Source: Tilletia caries (Eukaryota; Basidiomycota; Exobasidiomycetes; Tilletiales; Tilletiaceae). From it: DNA of 64,000 bases. Below are positions 10,713 through 22,955 of this stretch, piece after piece (the stretch's first letter is position 1; each line of letters begins with the position of its first letter). The translations under genes and the position numbers were made by a program. The notes beneath the pieces were generated by a model. That model worked only from the letters and a program-made list of their open reading frames with translations. It was not told where the DNA came from and did no database searches. Location of the stretch: the NCBI GenBank assembly GCA_032718865.1, contig JALUTQ010000005.1:1612001-1676000 (forward strand), given 5' to 3'.

Positions 10713-11487
10713 TAAGGAAGAGCACGGAGTAGACCCCGGAATGGGTTTGCAGGAATTCCGGGGCACTCCGGGCAGAGTTCCGGCGGTACCCGGAACCCGG
10801 AATGCTAATCTTCAATTTTTGTCAGTTTAGTCCTTTTAAGCAGGAAGCCGGAATTTCCTGGTACCGCTCAGCCGGAATGCGGAATAGATCTTGCTTTGGC
10901 CGTAACTTTTCCTTGCGGAATGCGGAATCTGTGGTCAGACAAGCTCATTCTCCCGAAATTCCGCCGGATTCCGGGAGATTCCGGGGGGGGGTCACGTGAT
11001 GTGGGGTCTCATTCGGGGTTTCATTTATCAATGAGACTCTCCGGCGAGTTTCACATATGAGGAGACCCAGTCTTGTGGTCTCAACAGGACACATGAGGCT
11101 TGAAGAGGAGCAAATGGACGCGAGTGAGGCATCAAATGGCCAATGCAGAGCTTCAATGTAGACTGTGGACGAGTACAAAGCCGATTTAGAAAGGGGTCGA
11201 CTCGTTTTCATATGATCTTGCGACTGCGGAGGAGAGTCCCGGAATCCGGCGAAATTCCGCATTCCGGGAGCTGCGGAATGCGGAATCGAAAATTGATCAA
11301 AGCCTAAATTTTGACGGAAGCCGGAATTCCAGATGTACGAATTTGAATCTTTCCCCGGAATACGGAGCTCTGCGCCCGAAAGAAGAGTAATTTAACCGGA
11401 ATGCGGAATGCCCTGAGAGGCCCCGGAATTGCTGCGGAGGTCCTCCCCGGAGTGCGGAAATTCCGGGGCACTCCGTGCTCTTCCTTA
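10713..11487. mobile_element. nested hAT-type MITE (775 bp)
   Basis: It lies inside the left subterminal region of the larger hAT element. The 8-bp duplication CCGCGTAT sits at 10705-10712 and 11488-11495. The ends TAAGGAAGAGCACGGAGT and its complement match the hAT consensus. The interior is non-coding and packed with GGAATGCGGAAT/ATTCCGG motifs on both arms, as expected of transposase-binding subterminal repeats. It must be younger than the host hAT element, whose GGGTATGGG array it cuts in two. Confidence 0.9.
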
Positions 11488-12302
11488 CCGCGTATACCCA
11501 CCATACCTGGCCCATACCTAGGCTGTTTTTTTGCCAGTTACAGTCTCTGAGTGACCCAACATCATTCGCAGGTTCTTCTGTGTGATTTATACCTATTTCA
11601 AATGACTGCCGTAAGAACTAAGAATTCTCAGGCACGCCTGTTCATACCTAGGTATAGCCACGTATACCCGGGTAAACGCGAGGGTACTGTCTGAAAGCAT
11701 TGAAGCATTTTCAATTGCCCATGAAGCTCTGGGCCCTGGGATTGTTCTGCGGTCGTTGGCGTTGTGCAATGGCGCCCCAGGCCAGTTCTCGCGGGTTTCT
11801 GAGGGCCTATACTATGCTTTAGGATCCTGAAGCTACTTCAGGCTCTGAGATCCTACTGAGAATCTCCTCACACCTTGACAACCATCTTTTCCTCCCAAAT
11901 AACTCCTGATACTACAACATGGGTCGACTCTCCTACTCGCCTGGCACAATCTGGCCTGGTTTCTTACTTGGTTTCGATTTCTGACGGCGCGTCAGGCCAG
12001 TTTTCATGTTTCTGTCAGGATTCGAGTTGCTTCAGGATCCTGAAGCAACTTAAGGCTCCGAGCTCTCACTGAACCCGCTTACGTAAATCAGTAAACTTAC
12101 GCACGAGTTTACCTAGATTTTCTTACGCATACCCACCACTTTCCCACGCTACCAAATACCCATTCCTTTTCAAGTTTACTCCACACACCTCTTTTTCATC
12201 TTCTCAGTCATTCTCACACGACACACCTCCATCCTCCATCCAAATCATTCGGTACACATCCCAGTAGCATCACACCTCCTCATAGAGGGTCGACTACAGA
12301 CC

Positions 12303-15300
12303 ATGCGCGCTGTGGAGCAGGAACTCGGCTTGTTCGAGGTCATGGGCAGGTTCTTTTTCGAAGGACTTGGAAGCATGCAGATGGGAGAGGCCATCGAAGC
12401 TCTCAAACTTTTCAATCCGGCCGAGACGGTCGCTTGGAAACGCTTCTTAGATCGTCAGGGAGAAGCCATCGACACCGGTGATACGAGCCTCTACGATTTC
12501 ACCTGTTTGGTGAGTAGCTCCTGGATGGCGTAGGATGGCGATGCTGGAAAATCCAAACTGAACCTCTCTCCCCGCTCCCGTACTCTTTCTCTATGTCAGC
12601 CATCTTGTGACAACGAAGCGATCAAGCTTGCTTTCCAGGCGTTCTCTCGCGCTCCCGACAAAGCTACCTTCGACCAGGAGCTCATCAAGCTTCGAAAGCC
12701 TCCTGTCTCGTCGGCCCCGCATCATCCGCTCGCATCTCGTTCAAATCCTACGCTGTACCTACCCGGCATCTCCGATCCTCTGACAGCTCCCGGTTGTCCT
12801 ACCTCCACCTCAAACCTGCTTTCGCTCCCAAAGAACAACGAATTGGACGAAAATGGGTTGCACCCCCGCCGCAGTGGCCGCACTCGAAGTCCCAACGCGC
12901 GGTATGCCGACAAATCATACTCTCTCGACCATTCCCATTCCAAAGGTCAACATGCTGCTCAAGAATCAGAAGACGGGGATGAGGAAGAAGAGGATCACGA
13001 TGGGACAGATCTAACATTTCGGATTCGAAATACGTCAGCCCACGGTCCCCAACCAGGCAAACCCGACTCTGGCAACGACGACTTTGACGACGCCTTCTCC
13101 GAGGAGGATGAGGTCAACCGCAGCTCCGACCTCAGAGGGAAAAGGAAGGCTGGTTCAGCAACCCGTCAGCAGAATGCGTCATCTAAGAAGCTCAAAGCCT
13201 CTTCTGCAGAAGAGCGTGTCTTCGATCAGGCCAGGGGCCGACCACGTACCATCGTTCCGCTCACCAGTACTCCGCCGCCAAAAGGCAGAGTCCCCCCTGC
13301 GACCGCAGATGCCGATGAAGATGTCGAGCCTTTGGAAGATGACGAGGACGAGGGAGGAGACGGTGTGGGAACATTGGAGACGATTACGATTAGGCAGGCC
13401 GCAAAGGATCGCTGGGCGCCTCTGAAGTCTGGAGCGAAGGAGTGGCGCCACGAATACCTCAACAAGGTCCACAGTCAGACAGTGCTGTACTACTTCGACC
13501 TCATGTCACGGGTCAAAAAGAACGGGAACTGGCAACTCACCTGGAAGTGTCGGTGCTGCGGCAAGCCGCGAAGCACTCCCTCGATGGGCTTCAGCAATCT
13601 GTCTTCGCACATTCGTGCAAAGCCACCGATACCACACTGTCACATGCGCAAGACTCCTTGTGACTCTGCCGTTCGCCCATGGACCCCAGAAGAAGACAAC
13701 CTGATCGACCTCGATCATTCACTCCCTCCCTCTGCCGGTCCAAATTCTGAATCGGCCGTTGTTTCACAATCGCGCCGCAGTATGGACAAATGGCGGTCCA
13801 TGGTTACGGATCAGGCCAATCAAAAGCGAACTAAGCTGCAGCGGCGTGCCGTGTTGGTTTGGGTTGTTATGATGGCGCAGCCCTTCACCGCCCCCAGCAA
13901 TCCCTATTTTCGCTCGCTTTGGGCCACCGCCAATCCGGACCTTGCTGCCCTGAAATCGCCTCGCACGCTTGTGCGGGACATGGAGGTGCTCTATGATTCA
14001 CTGTTTGGTCAAGCAATTAAAGCCCTGCGACGCTGCCCAGGCCGCTTCACTCTCCAACACGATACGTGGACAACTCCGAGTCGGCGGGAAGCATTCCTCG
14101 CCGTCCACGCGACCTGGATCGACGAGAAGTGGCAGCCTTGTGCTTCCTGTATAGGGTTCGAGCGCCTGGGGATCGACCATACCGGCGCAGCTTTTGCCGG
14201 GCATCTCGCTGGGCTTCTTGACTCTCATCAGCTGTGGTCTCAATGGTCTGGAATCGTAGTTTCCGACGCTGCCGAGTCCAACGTCCGAGCATTCCGCTTC
14301 ATTGAGCGGGAGATCACTTCCGAGACTCGATCTCTCCCTACTGCTATCCGCCAGAAGCTGCTTCCTTTCTCCATTCGGGACAACGTGGTTCTTTGCTTCG
14401 CACACGGTCTCAACCGCGCGGTTGTGGATGGTACGGCCGCTGCTGGTGCCCACACATCCATGGTGTCAAAAGATACGGACAAGATTATTCGTCCAGCCAT
14501 CTTTCTGGATACTACGGAGGTAGGAGGCTCTATTCAGAGACTCGACAAAGTTGCGGAACCTGAAGCTAAAAACCAAGACACCCACGCCAATCAAGCCGCC
14601 CAAGCCACCGACGGGCAGATGGATGATATCGTTTCTGCTGCCCGGGTTGACCGCAAATATGCCGAGCTGCAGCAAGAGGTTGATGAGCTCATGGAGGAGC
14701 TTGGAGGGGGAAAAGATGGTGCCAGTGGGCAGTCCGATTTTGATGCTGAAGTAGAGGGAATTGTGGACGACTATAATGCTGATCCAGAAGACGACAACGT
14801 CGACAGCGCCATCACCCGCCTTCACAACTGCCTCGTCAAGATCCGATCGTCGACAAAGCAGTACAAGATGTTCAAGGAACTTGTTGCCGAGCTCTATCCT
14901 GGCGAAAAGAAACGAACACTTCCATCGCTGCGTGGCGCCACACGCTGGAACTCTTTTCTTGTTGAGCTGAGGGGTTGCGTTCGGATTCAAAAGGCTTTCA
15001 CACGTCTCTTCAACGAGGACGACGAGGGCATCTGGACGGGATTTCGGGTACGACCAGCAGAATGGACGGCAATGAACCAACTCTGCCAGGTCCTGGAGAC
15101 GGCCGAGCTCGTCAGCCTGGACGTTCAGGCAGCCGAGTCCAGCATCGCTGATGTTCTCTTTTTCCATCGCATCCTACGACGCTTTATGGTTACGCGGCTC
15201 GAAACCCTTCACGACGTTCACGAGGACAGTCCGGCATATGGAGTCAAGAAAGCTATCCTTGCAATTCAGATCAAGCTGGAAAAATACGAAACCAAAGCGA

Positions 15301-15929
15301 AGGCCAACAAGATGGTGGTTGCAGCCTCTATTTTGCACCCCAGGCGACGCCGAAAACCTCTTGCCCCTTCTCCGGACGGCGAGTCGGCATCTGCGCTCCT
15401 CGGCGTTATGGCTGACCGGTTCCTCGGCAAAGAGTCAGTTCAGCCGTCGCCAAAACCACGAAACGAGCCAACGAGCGTATCAAGATACGGCGTCGATATC
15501 GACAGCGATGACGAGGATGACACAACCGTCACGGTTCCCGATCCTTCGTCAAGCGAGATCGACATTTACCTTTCCGGCCGCTATGAATGGACAGACGACT
15601 ATGGGCCGGATACGACAAAGGGAGCCCTCACTTGGTGGCGACAGCATGCCCAGTTTTTGCCTCGTCTCGCTAAGCTGGCCCAAATACTGTTGGCAGTGCC
15701 CTCGACCACCGCTATTGCGGAGCGTGGCTTCAGCCATGCTGGTATCTTCTGCTCTCCAAGGCGCAATCTTGGTGCCAACAGCATTACCATGCTCACGACG
15801 TGCAAACTCTTGACGCAAAGCGGATTCGACCCATACAAGATCGACAATCAGGAGGCCGATACACCAGCTCGGAACTCCACCTGGACAACGGCAACTACTG
15901 CTGGGCCTAGCATCTCTCAGCGTCCATAG
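12303..15929 (+). CDS. hAT family transposase
   Basis: Two exons, 12303-12509 and 12600-15929, join in frame (CTG TTTG | CCATCT) to give 1178 aa. The region around residues 120-240 is strongly acidic. A BED-like finger follows, with W-x-L-x-W-x-C-R-C-C-G and then a SNLSSHI..HCH His pair (about residues 360-405). The middle holds the hAT RNase H-like catalytic core (FTLQHDTWTTPSRREAFL; IVVSDAAESNV). The C-terminal hATC dimerisation motif is clear: LTWWRQH, then PRLAKLAQILLAVPSTTAIAERGFS near residues 1090-1125. This catalyses cut-and-paste transposition of the surrounding element. The frame is intact. TTG codons further in are not used as starts because the first exon supplies a proper ATG. 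Confidence 0.92.
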
Positions 15930-16329
15930 ATTCCTGTGCTTTAGACGAATTCTCCTACCTTCTCTGAAATCATGACAATATTCGACTGAACCTCACACAT
16001 CATCGGCTGGAGCACCGCTCACGCTCTGGAACGTCATGAACAAGCTTAAGAACGCTATCATGCTTTGATACAGGCAAGAAAATTAATTACGTAAGATTTT
16101 GTAAGCGGGTACACGGGTATACCTAGGTATATTATAGGTATACCCTTGGGTGTGGGTATGGGCCCCGTCAGAAAAATTGGCATACCCGCGGGTATGGGAC
16201 CCCAAATACCCAATACCTAACCCACGCCGACCTCTGCATGCTTTATTCTGCGCGGAGGCATTCATTTCTCGATCGTTGGGTAGCCGCCATTGAGCGTGAC
16301 CCCGCAGCAAACTCATCTGCTCACCTCCC

Positions 16330-16648
16330 TGTGATGGGCTCTCTATGACTTCTCTCTATTCTCTCTGTCCCGCTCTCTCTATGACTTCTCTCTATTCTCT
16401 CTGTTCCGCTCCGTTCCGTTCCGTTCTCTCTCATCATGGCTGCTTCACTCCACATGGTCTCGCTTCCCTTCTCGCTTCCCTCTTTTCTCCCACGCTCTTC
16501 TCTGCACTGTCGCATAGCAACTTCTCGCTCTCGTTGTACTTAGCTCTCTCTCTCTCTCTCCATCATTCAACACCACTCTTATTCATCGCTTCTGGTCAGC
16601 ACCGTCTGAACCGAATAGAAGTAAGTAGCGCGCAACCTTGCCGTTACA
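16330..16648 (+). repeat. 5' LTR of the Ty3 element
   Basis: 319 bp, TG...CA ends. It contains an internal tandem duplication of a pyrimidine-rich ~45-bp unit (CTCTATGACTTCTCTCTATT twice) and a CT-rich run near 16540-16560. Confidence 0.93.
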
Positions 16649-16723
16649 TGGTGATGAGATTGGGTTGAATCTGACGAACAAGTCTTTCTCCCTTTCGTTA
16701 CAGACCTGGCTTTCCTCACCCAC

Positions 16724-18117
16724 AATGGCTCCGCCCAAAGCACCCCCCGACACACCCACTCGAGACGAGTTCGCGGCGCTCGACGCCGCCCGCGCCAAAC
16801 TTGACGGTGATGTGTCGGCGCTGCGCAACTCCATCGACTCGAACAACTCCGACATTGGCTCCCTCAAGGCTGAAGTCGGCTCACTTCACTCCAAGTTCGA
16901 TGAGCTTCTGAACCGCCTCGCCCATCCGGTGACAACCAAGACCGAGCCAGCCTCCACCCACACTCTCGTGTCATCAATCACCGGCGCATCCACCGCGTCG
17001 TCCACCTTCGACGCCGCATCCACCCCGCCTTCGCCCGTCACACCCAAATGGAACAGCGCCGAGGCTGCTTTCCGAGGTGGGATGACTCCCTCTTCCGTCT
17101 CCGTCGGCAAGAACATACGGATTCAGCTCCCTGACGCCGAGGAGTCCGGCCGCTCCTTCAACATCAAACCCGAGGAGCTCGGCTTCTTCCACGGCGTACC
17201 AGAAGACACGGCGCTGTTTCTCTCAAACATTGAGGCAATGCGCGTCTCGGAGACCGACTCCGGGTGGGACAAGGCCATCTTGCGGGCGCTTCCACGCACT
17301 CTGCGTGGCCCTGCCCGATTTCGCCGCGCTACCTCCCGAGCAGCGCAAGTCTTCGCTCACCAGCCTAGACGCCTTCATCGCGACGATCCGGACCAACTTC
17401 CGCCCCCCCATTGCCGTCATCCGTCAACAAGCACGAGCTCGTCGCTGGCTCCCCGACTCAGAAGACGTCGTACACTATACGTTCGTCAAGGCCGCGATGC
17501 TCAAGACCGGCTGGGAGAACATGGGGGAGGACGAGCTCGTCAGCGAAGTGATCGAGGGCATCGACCCATCTATTGCCAAGCTCGTTCAGACTCCCTTCCG
17601 AGCCGACCCCACACTCTCTGCACTGCGAAGCGAGCTGCGCATGCAGGAGACGTACTGGCGCGCGGAGTACGGTCGGCCTCTGTCTCGTCCGGCGAACGCA
17701 TCTTCTGCTGCTGGCGTTCCGGCATACGACAGTCTGGTGGCACCTTTGTCCGCCCCGACCGTGAGCGCATTTATTGCTCAAGCCGACACTCAGTCAGGTT
17801 CACCTTCGGCCGACGCTTTCCCTCAAGCTCCTCGGCCCAACACCGCCAGCTCAGACCCGCGTCGCGGTCGTTCGATTCGGTCGGACTTCACCCCCCGCGA
17901 ACCTCGCCATCCGCATGCATCCCGAACTCAAGAGGATGATGATGGCGTACAAGATTCCGGACACCACTCGCCTTATGTGGTGTGTCCGTCCCTGCGACCA
18001 CTGTCGGGGAGACCACTTCGGTTTCGCCCACGAGCACTGTTCTAAGAACACGGTGCCGACTGTCCTCGCCATCGAAGCAGATGAGGATTATCCCTGCACC
18101 GAGGACACGGGTTTTTG
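16724..18117 (+). pseudogene. gag of the Ty3 element, frame-broken
   Basis: Starts MAPPKAPPDTPTRDEF with a heptad-like segment (ALDAARAKLDGDVSALRNSI). The conserved gag core crosses a frame change near 17285 (LPRTL to CVALPDFAALP). A second change near 17930 leads into an MHPELKRMMMAYKIPD segment and a cysteine cluster C-x2-C-x8-H-x2-C, a zinc-knuckle-like nucleic-acid-binding end, before the stop at 18115-18117. Two frame changes mean this copy cannot make full-length Gag unless they are sequencing errors. Confidence 0.75.
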
Positions 18118-18623
18118 AATGTCCGTAATGACAATAAACTAATTACACCACCCGGCTTTGTTCCTCTCGAGGACAAGCCGGCAGAGCCTCCCCCGCCCCC
18201 CGGCCTTCTTGGCTCAGCCAGTGCTGGGTGCCGGGAGTGCTGGAGAAGAAAAAAACCTGGCGGCTCGGACTACACTTCCCTGAGCTGCTGCAACCCCCGT
18301 CGGCAGGAGATGGAAGCCGGGGGATGCAAGAGCGTCGTCGAGAGGGTTGCGACCTCCTTGGGCCCAAGGGAGGTCCTCGACGACGGGTACAGCACGATCC
18401 CGACCCTGGGACCTGGCGGAGGACATGGGCCCTCATCCGACCAGACAACCCGGGGTCACCCCCAAGGCGAGTATCACACTTGCCTTCCCAACGTTGCGTC
18501 TGACCAGAGTTCTACTGATGATACCCCTTTGCCTTCACTCAGGCTAGGGACTATCGTCAGTCTCCCGTTCTCTACCTAGCGGATCAATGGCTTCGACAAC
18601 CCACGACCTCGCCAACAATCGCG

Positions 18624-21600
18624 GTGTCCCCAAAGCGCCCGCGAGGTGAGGTTCGGGGCGTCAAGCTATCCCGCCTGGTAGAGACGGGCTCTGGTCTCGG
18701 TCACCTACGCCATGCTCCGACGTCCTGTCAGGTCCAGTTCCCTCACACTGACCTGGCACCTGTCCCTTGTCTCGTCGATACCGGTGCTTCGCTGTCCACG
18801 ATTGACGCAAGCCTGGCTGAGAGACTCGGACATGCTCCCTCGGGAGGGACACTGAGCATCAATGGCATTGGGACCGAGCGCACGTTGGGGTTCGTCACGT
18901 TGTCTTTCAGTATTGAAGGCACGGACGACACCGACGGAGCCGTCCGACTGGATTTCGACCACGACTTCCATGTCGTTCCATCCTTTGCGCCGGGCATTCT
19001 TCTTGGACAGGATTGGATTTCAGGTCACGGTCTGGTCGTCGACCCCTCCAGCAACAAAGCTTCGATGCAGGGGCATCACTTCCGAGTGCGCAGTGACAAG
19101 CCTCCAGCACATACCTTCCTGGGCAAGATCTGCACTCGAAAAGCGGTTGTACTCGCCCCCGGTTATCATACCTGGGTGCCGGTCGACTGCGCTGCGCTCA
19201 TTGCCGACGTCGACTACACTCTCGATCCGACTTGGCACTTGGACCCAGCACAACAACAAATGGCAGTCGCCATTCCCTGCATCATGGACCGCCAGACCTC
19301 TCGCATCCTCGTCACCAACTTCAGCGATGAGGCACTCGAGGTTCCGAGCCGCACTCTGCTTGGCGAGGCCACGGCCTGCGGTCCAGGCTCCGTCTCCACT
19401 CTCCAGGCATACGCCTTTCCACTATCCGACACCACCCCCACCCCTGCACCGTTCTCGACACCCCCAGGCTCCCCGCTCGATCAGTTCGAGTTCGACGAAC
19501 AACCTTTCGCTGCTCGCGCACAAGAGAACGCGACGATCATCGTTGATGACGTCTTTCGGGTCGGGGTGGACGACGGCGGCATTCCACATCGCGAAGTCGT
19601 GGCGCTGCTTCGTCAGCATAAGGAGGCCTTCTCTCTCGACGGTCGTCCTGGACACGTGCAAGACGTGGCGATGCGGATTCCAGTGGAGGACACCGCCCAG
19701 CTTCAGGCGGACCCGCCCCGGCGTGTTAGTCCGGAGAAGAGACAAGCGATCGACAAGGAGCTGGCGCAGCTGCTGGAATGGGGAGTTGTGGAAGAAAGCA
19801 CGAGTCCCGTCAGCGCGCCCGTCCATCTGGTCAAACAGCGCACCAAGCTTCGCTTCTGTGTCGATTACCGGTCATTGAATAAGGCGACTACTCCAGATCG
19901 ATACCCTCGTCCCCGCGTGGACGACGTCATCGAAACCTTGCGTGGCCACTCCTGGTTCAGCAGTATGGACGCCGTCCGCGGCTACCATCAGGCCGACATC
20001 CATCCTGAAGATCGTTGGAAAACCGCCTTCGCAACACATCGCGGTCTCTTCCAATACCGCCGAGTTCCCTTTGGATTGACTGCCGCTCCAGCATTTTTCC
20101 AACGCATGATGGACGCTCTCCTGGGTCCCATTCGGTGGATTGCCGCACTCGTGTATTTGGACGACATCGTGGTGTTTACGCACTCCCTTGCCGAACACCT
20201 CACCGCGTTGAAATACGTTCTGTCGGAGGCTGAGCGAGTAGGACTACGATTTAGTCCCGCTAAATGCACGTTCGCGGTTCGGGAACTCGGATTGCTGGGT
20301 AGGAAGGTGTCTGGGTTTGGCCTTGGGGTCATGGAGGATCGCGCGGCTGCGGTTAGAGAGTTGCCTCGCCCACGCAACCTCCAGGAGCTATACCATACAC
20401 TCGGTCTGTTATCCTATTATCGTTCATTTATTCCACGCTTCTCACAACGCGCAGCTCCTCTTACGGCCCTCACAAAAGGTCTCGCGTATCAGCGTGTTGG
20501 CAGTGCTTGGATACTGCTACGATCCGACGGTACACCTACATCGAAACAAGCCCAGCTCCTCGCATGGTCAGACAAAGAGGAATCAGCATTCAATGATCTG
20601 AAGTCTGCTCTCATCAGCCCGCCCACTCTGGCGCATCCCGACTACGACCGACCCTTTCTGTTGTATACGGACGCGTGCAAGAGTGGCTTCGCCGCCGCTA
20701 TTCATCAGATCCACGTCCATCCGGTCCCTTCTGTTCCGACAGTCGTTGCTCCCGCATGGCCCAACCTAACGCCTCCGTTGGACCCACTCGCTTGGTCCAA
20801 TGCTCTTCTTCGTGATCCAACGTTTGCTCCAACGATGCGACGGTTCGCTGCATCACCAACGACCGAGGACGACGACGGTGTCTACGCCGTGAAGGATGGG
20901 ATCTTGATTCGGCGCGACGACGGGAGGGTCTGCGTCCCTCGCTCGATGCTGCTCGCCGTGCTTCGTCACGCGCACGACGACGGTGGCCATTTCGGCTTCG
21001 GCAAGACATACGCCCTGGTCGCCACGCAGTTCTGGCATCCCCGTCTGTCGAGTCTCGTCGAGGCGTACGTTCGGTATTGCGGGGTCTGCTTGCGAACTAA
21101 GTGCGGGAGGAAGACGGGCTCTCTGGACATCGATCACGATGCTGTTCGTCCTTTCCAGCATGTGTTCATCGACATCGTGCTTGGCCTCCCGTCATCTCGA
21201 CGCCGAAACGACGCGTACTTGGTGGCGGTGGACACCTTCTCGAAAAGTCCGCGTTCACGGCGACGGATGTCACTAAGTTCGTCATGAACAGGATCGTGCG
21301 CCTCGGTTGGCGTCCAGAGCGGCTGACATCCGATCACGACATGCGGATCATCGGCGAGGCGGGCCAGCAGCTCGCCGGATTCTTGGGTGCTCGCATCACC
21401 GCGACACCGCCTCACCACCACCAGGCGAATCCAGTCGAACGGCACGTCCAGATCGTTCAGCGCGTTCTTCGGGCGATGAGTACCGCTCCTTCCGGCCTCT
21501 GGGATGACGAAGTTCTTCCGGCTGTCGAGCTAGCAATCAATAGCTCGGTCAGCACGGCGACGGGGTTGACGCCTTTCGATGCGATCTTCATCGACTCACC

Positions 21601-22642
21601 ACGGTTGCTAGACGCTCTTCTCCGCGACGGTGGACATGACGGCGTTGGTGACTGGGCGGAACGATTCCGTCTCGCTCGTGCTCGGCTGTCGGAAGCTCGC
21701 ACGCGCATCCGGACCGAGCGCCTGCGTCAGAAGGAAGGGTACGACGGACGACACGCCGCCATGCCCGCGCTAGCTCCCGGCTCATCCGTCTGGATTCGGC
21801 TGCGCGATCGACCGGTCCGATCCGCCCCATCAGGGAAGATGGATCCGGTCCGATTGGGTCCGTTCGTTGTGCGTCGTGTGCTGTCACCGCACCGTGTCTT
21901 GGTCGACGTACCGCCCGAGCTTAATATCGACGACGAGTTCGACATATCCCAGCTGGAGCCACATCCCACTGGAGACGATCCGTTCGAGGACGAGCGCGAC
22001 TTGGACCCGACAGCACCTTCCACATCAGCGTCTGCATCGAGCCCTCAGCCCGCAGTCGCTGAAGTGGATCCGCCAGCCGCCTCTTCCGAGATATTCCCTC
22101 GTCGCGGCCAGCGACAACGTCAGCCGGCGCTCATCGTCCGTGACCCGACGTACGAAGTAAATGCGCTTCGCCCAGACCTTTCCACCCCGATCCTCTCCCA
22201 GTCTGCCGACGCGTTCGCAGACCCGATCGCAAGGGCGAAGATCGTTGATTGGGAGGGCACCCGCATGGAAATGGTCGAGCGGCCGGTTGCCTTCATGTCG
22301 CGAACGACGACCTTCGCAGAATCGAAGCTGGCTGGCGCTGAGCTCGAGCTCGCGTGCATTTGTTGGGCGTTTACGCGATCGCAGCACATGCTCAAGGGTG
22401 CGAAGGTCACTGTTGTGACTGATCACGCTCCGGTGCATGGAATGCTCCATTCTCGTCCTGGAGCTCTGCCCTACGGGCATGCAGTGGAGCGCGCACGTAC
22501 GATCCTCCGCCCTCACCTCGACAACCTCCGCATCGTGTATCGCCCAGGCCGCTTACACGTCAATGTGGACGCGCTGTCTCGGCTCGTCCGTGATCCACCG
22601 GCTCGCCCGGGACGGCGAGCTTCTTTCGGGGGGGGGATGTGA
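18624..22642 (+). pseudogene. pol polyprotein of the Ty3 element with displaced RNase H half
   Basis: The open frame from about 18624 holds an aspartic protease (CLVDTGASLSTID), a reverse transcriptase (FCVDYRSLNKAT, catalytic VYLDD) and the start of RNase H (LLYTDACKSGFAAAIHQI, first catalytic Asp). Integrase follows (H-H-C-C finger GGHFGFGKTY...CGVCLRTKC, core Asp in FIDIVLG). A 1-nt shift at TCGAAAAG (21241-21247) moves into the second frame with SDHD and the catalytic Glu in NPVERHVQ. After the integrase tail comes the missing RNase H half: VAFMSRTTTFAESKLAGAE, VTVVTDHAP and VNVDALSRL, ending just before the purine tract. The usual order is RT-RNase H-integrase, so RNase H is split by about 1.5 kb here. 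The start of the frame is uncertain because no ATG is obvious. Confidence 0.85.
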
Positions 22643-22955
22643 TAGGCTCTCTATGACTTCTCTCTATTCTCTCTGTCCCGCTCTCTCTTGAATTCTCTCT
22701 ATTCTCTCTGTTCCGCTCCGTTCCGTTCCGTTCTCTCTCATCATGGCTGCTTCACTCCACATGGTCTCGCTTCCCTTCTCGCTTCCCTCTTTTCTCCCAC
22801 GCTCTTCTCTGCACTGTCGCATAGCAACTTCTCGCTCTCGTTGTACTTAGCTCTCTCTCTCTCTCTCCATCATTCAACACCACTCTTATTCATCGCTTCT
22901 GGTCAGCACCGTCTGAACCGAATAGAAGTAAGTAGCGCGCAACCTTGCCGTTACA
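22638..22955 (+). repeat. 3' LTR of the Ty3 element
   Basis: 318 bp, nearly identical to 16330-16648. The differences seen are G/A at the seventh base, and one deletion plus one substitution in the second CT-rich unit. Confidence 0.93.

Larger units (their letters stand above)
10586..16236 (+). mobile_element. autonomous hAT transposon with 8-bp target duplication
   Basis: 5651 bp flanked by the direct repeat CATGCTTT at 10578-10585 and 16237-16244. The ends start CAGAGGTCGGC and finish GCCGACCTCTG, matching the hAT end consensus (C/T-A-A/G-N-G). Subterminal regions are full of GGGTATGGGTA/TACCCATACC-type short repeats on both sides (about 10594-10704, 11496-11690 and 16095-16220), probably transposase binding sites. 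It encodes an intact transposase (12303-15929) and carries a nested MITE at 10713-11487. It interrupts the last third of a host gene on the same strand. Confidence 0.93.
16330..22955 (+). mobile_element. Ty3-type LTR retrotransposon with 5-bp target duplication
   Basis: 6626 bp, flanked by CTCCC at 16325-16329 and 22956-22960. The LTRs (16330-16648 and 22638-22955) start TGTGAT and end GTTACA and differ at only about three positions, so the insertion is recent. TGG directly follows the 5' LTR, as expected of a primer-binding site matching a tRNA CCA end. A purine tract (CGGGGGGGGGGA) directly precedes the 3' LTR. The coding order is gag, protease, reverse transcriptase, first part of RNase H, integrase, then the rest of RNase H. 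Several frame breaks are present. Confidence 0.93.
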
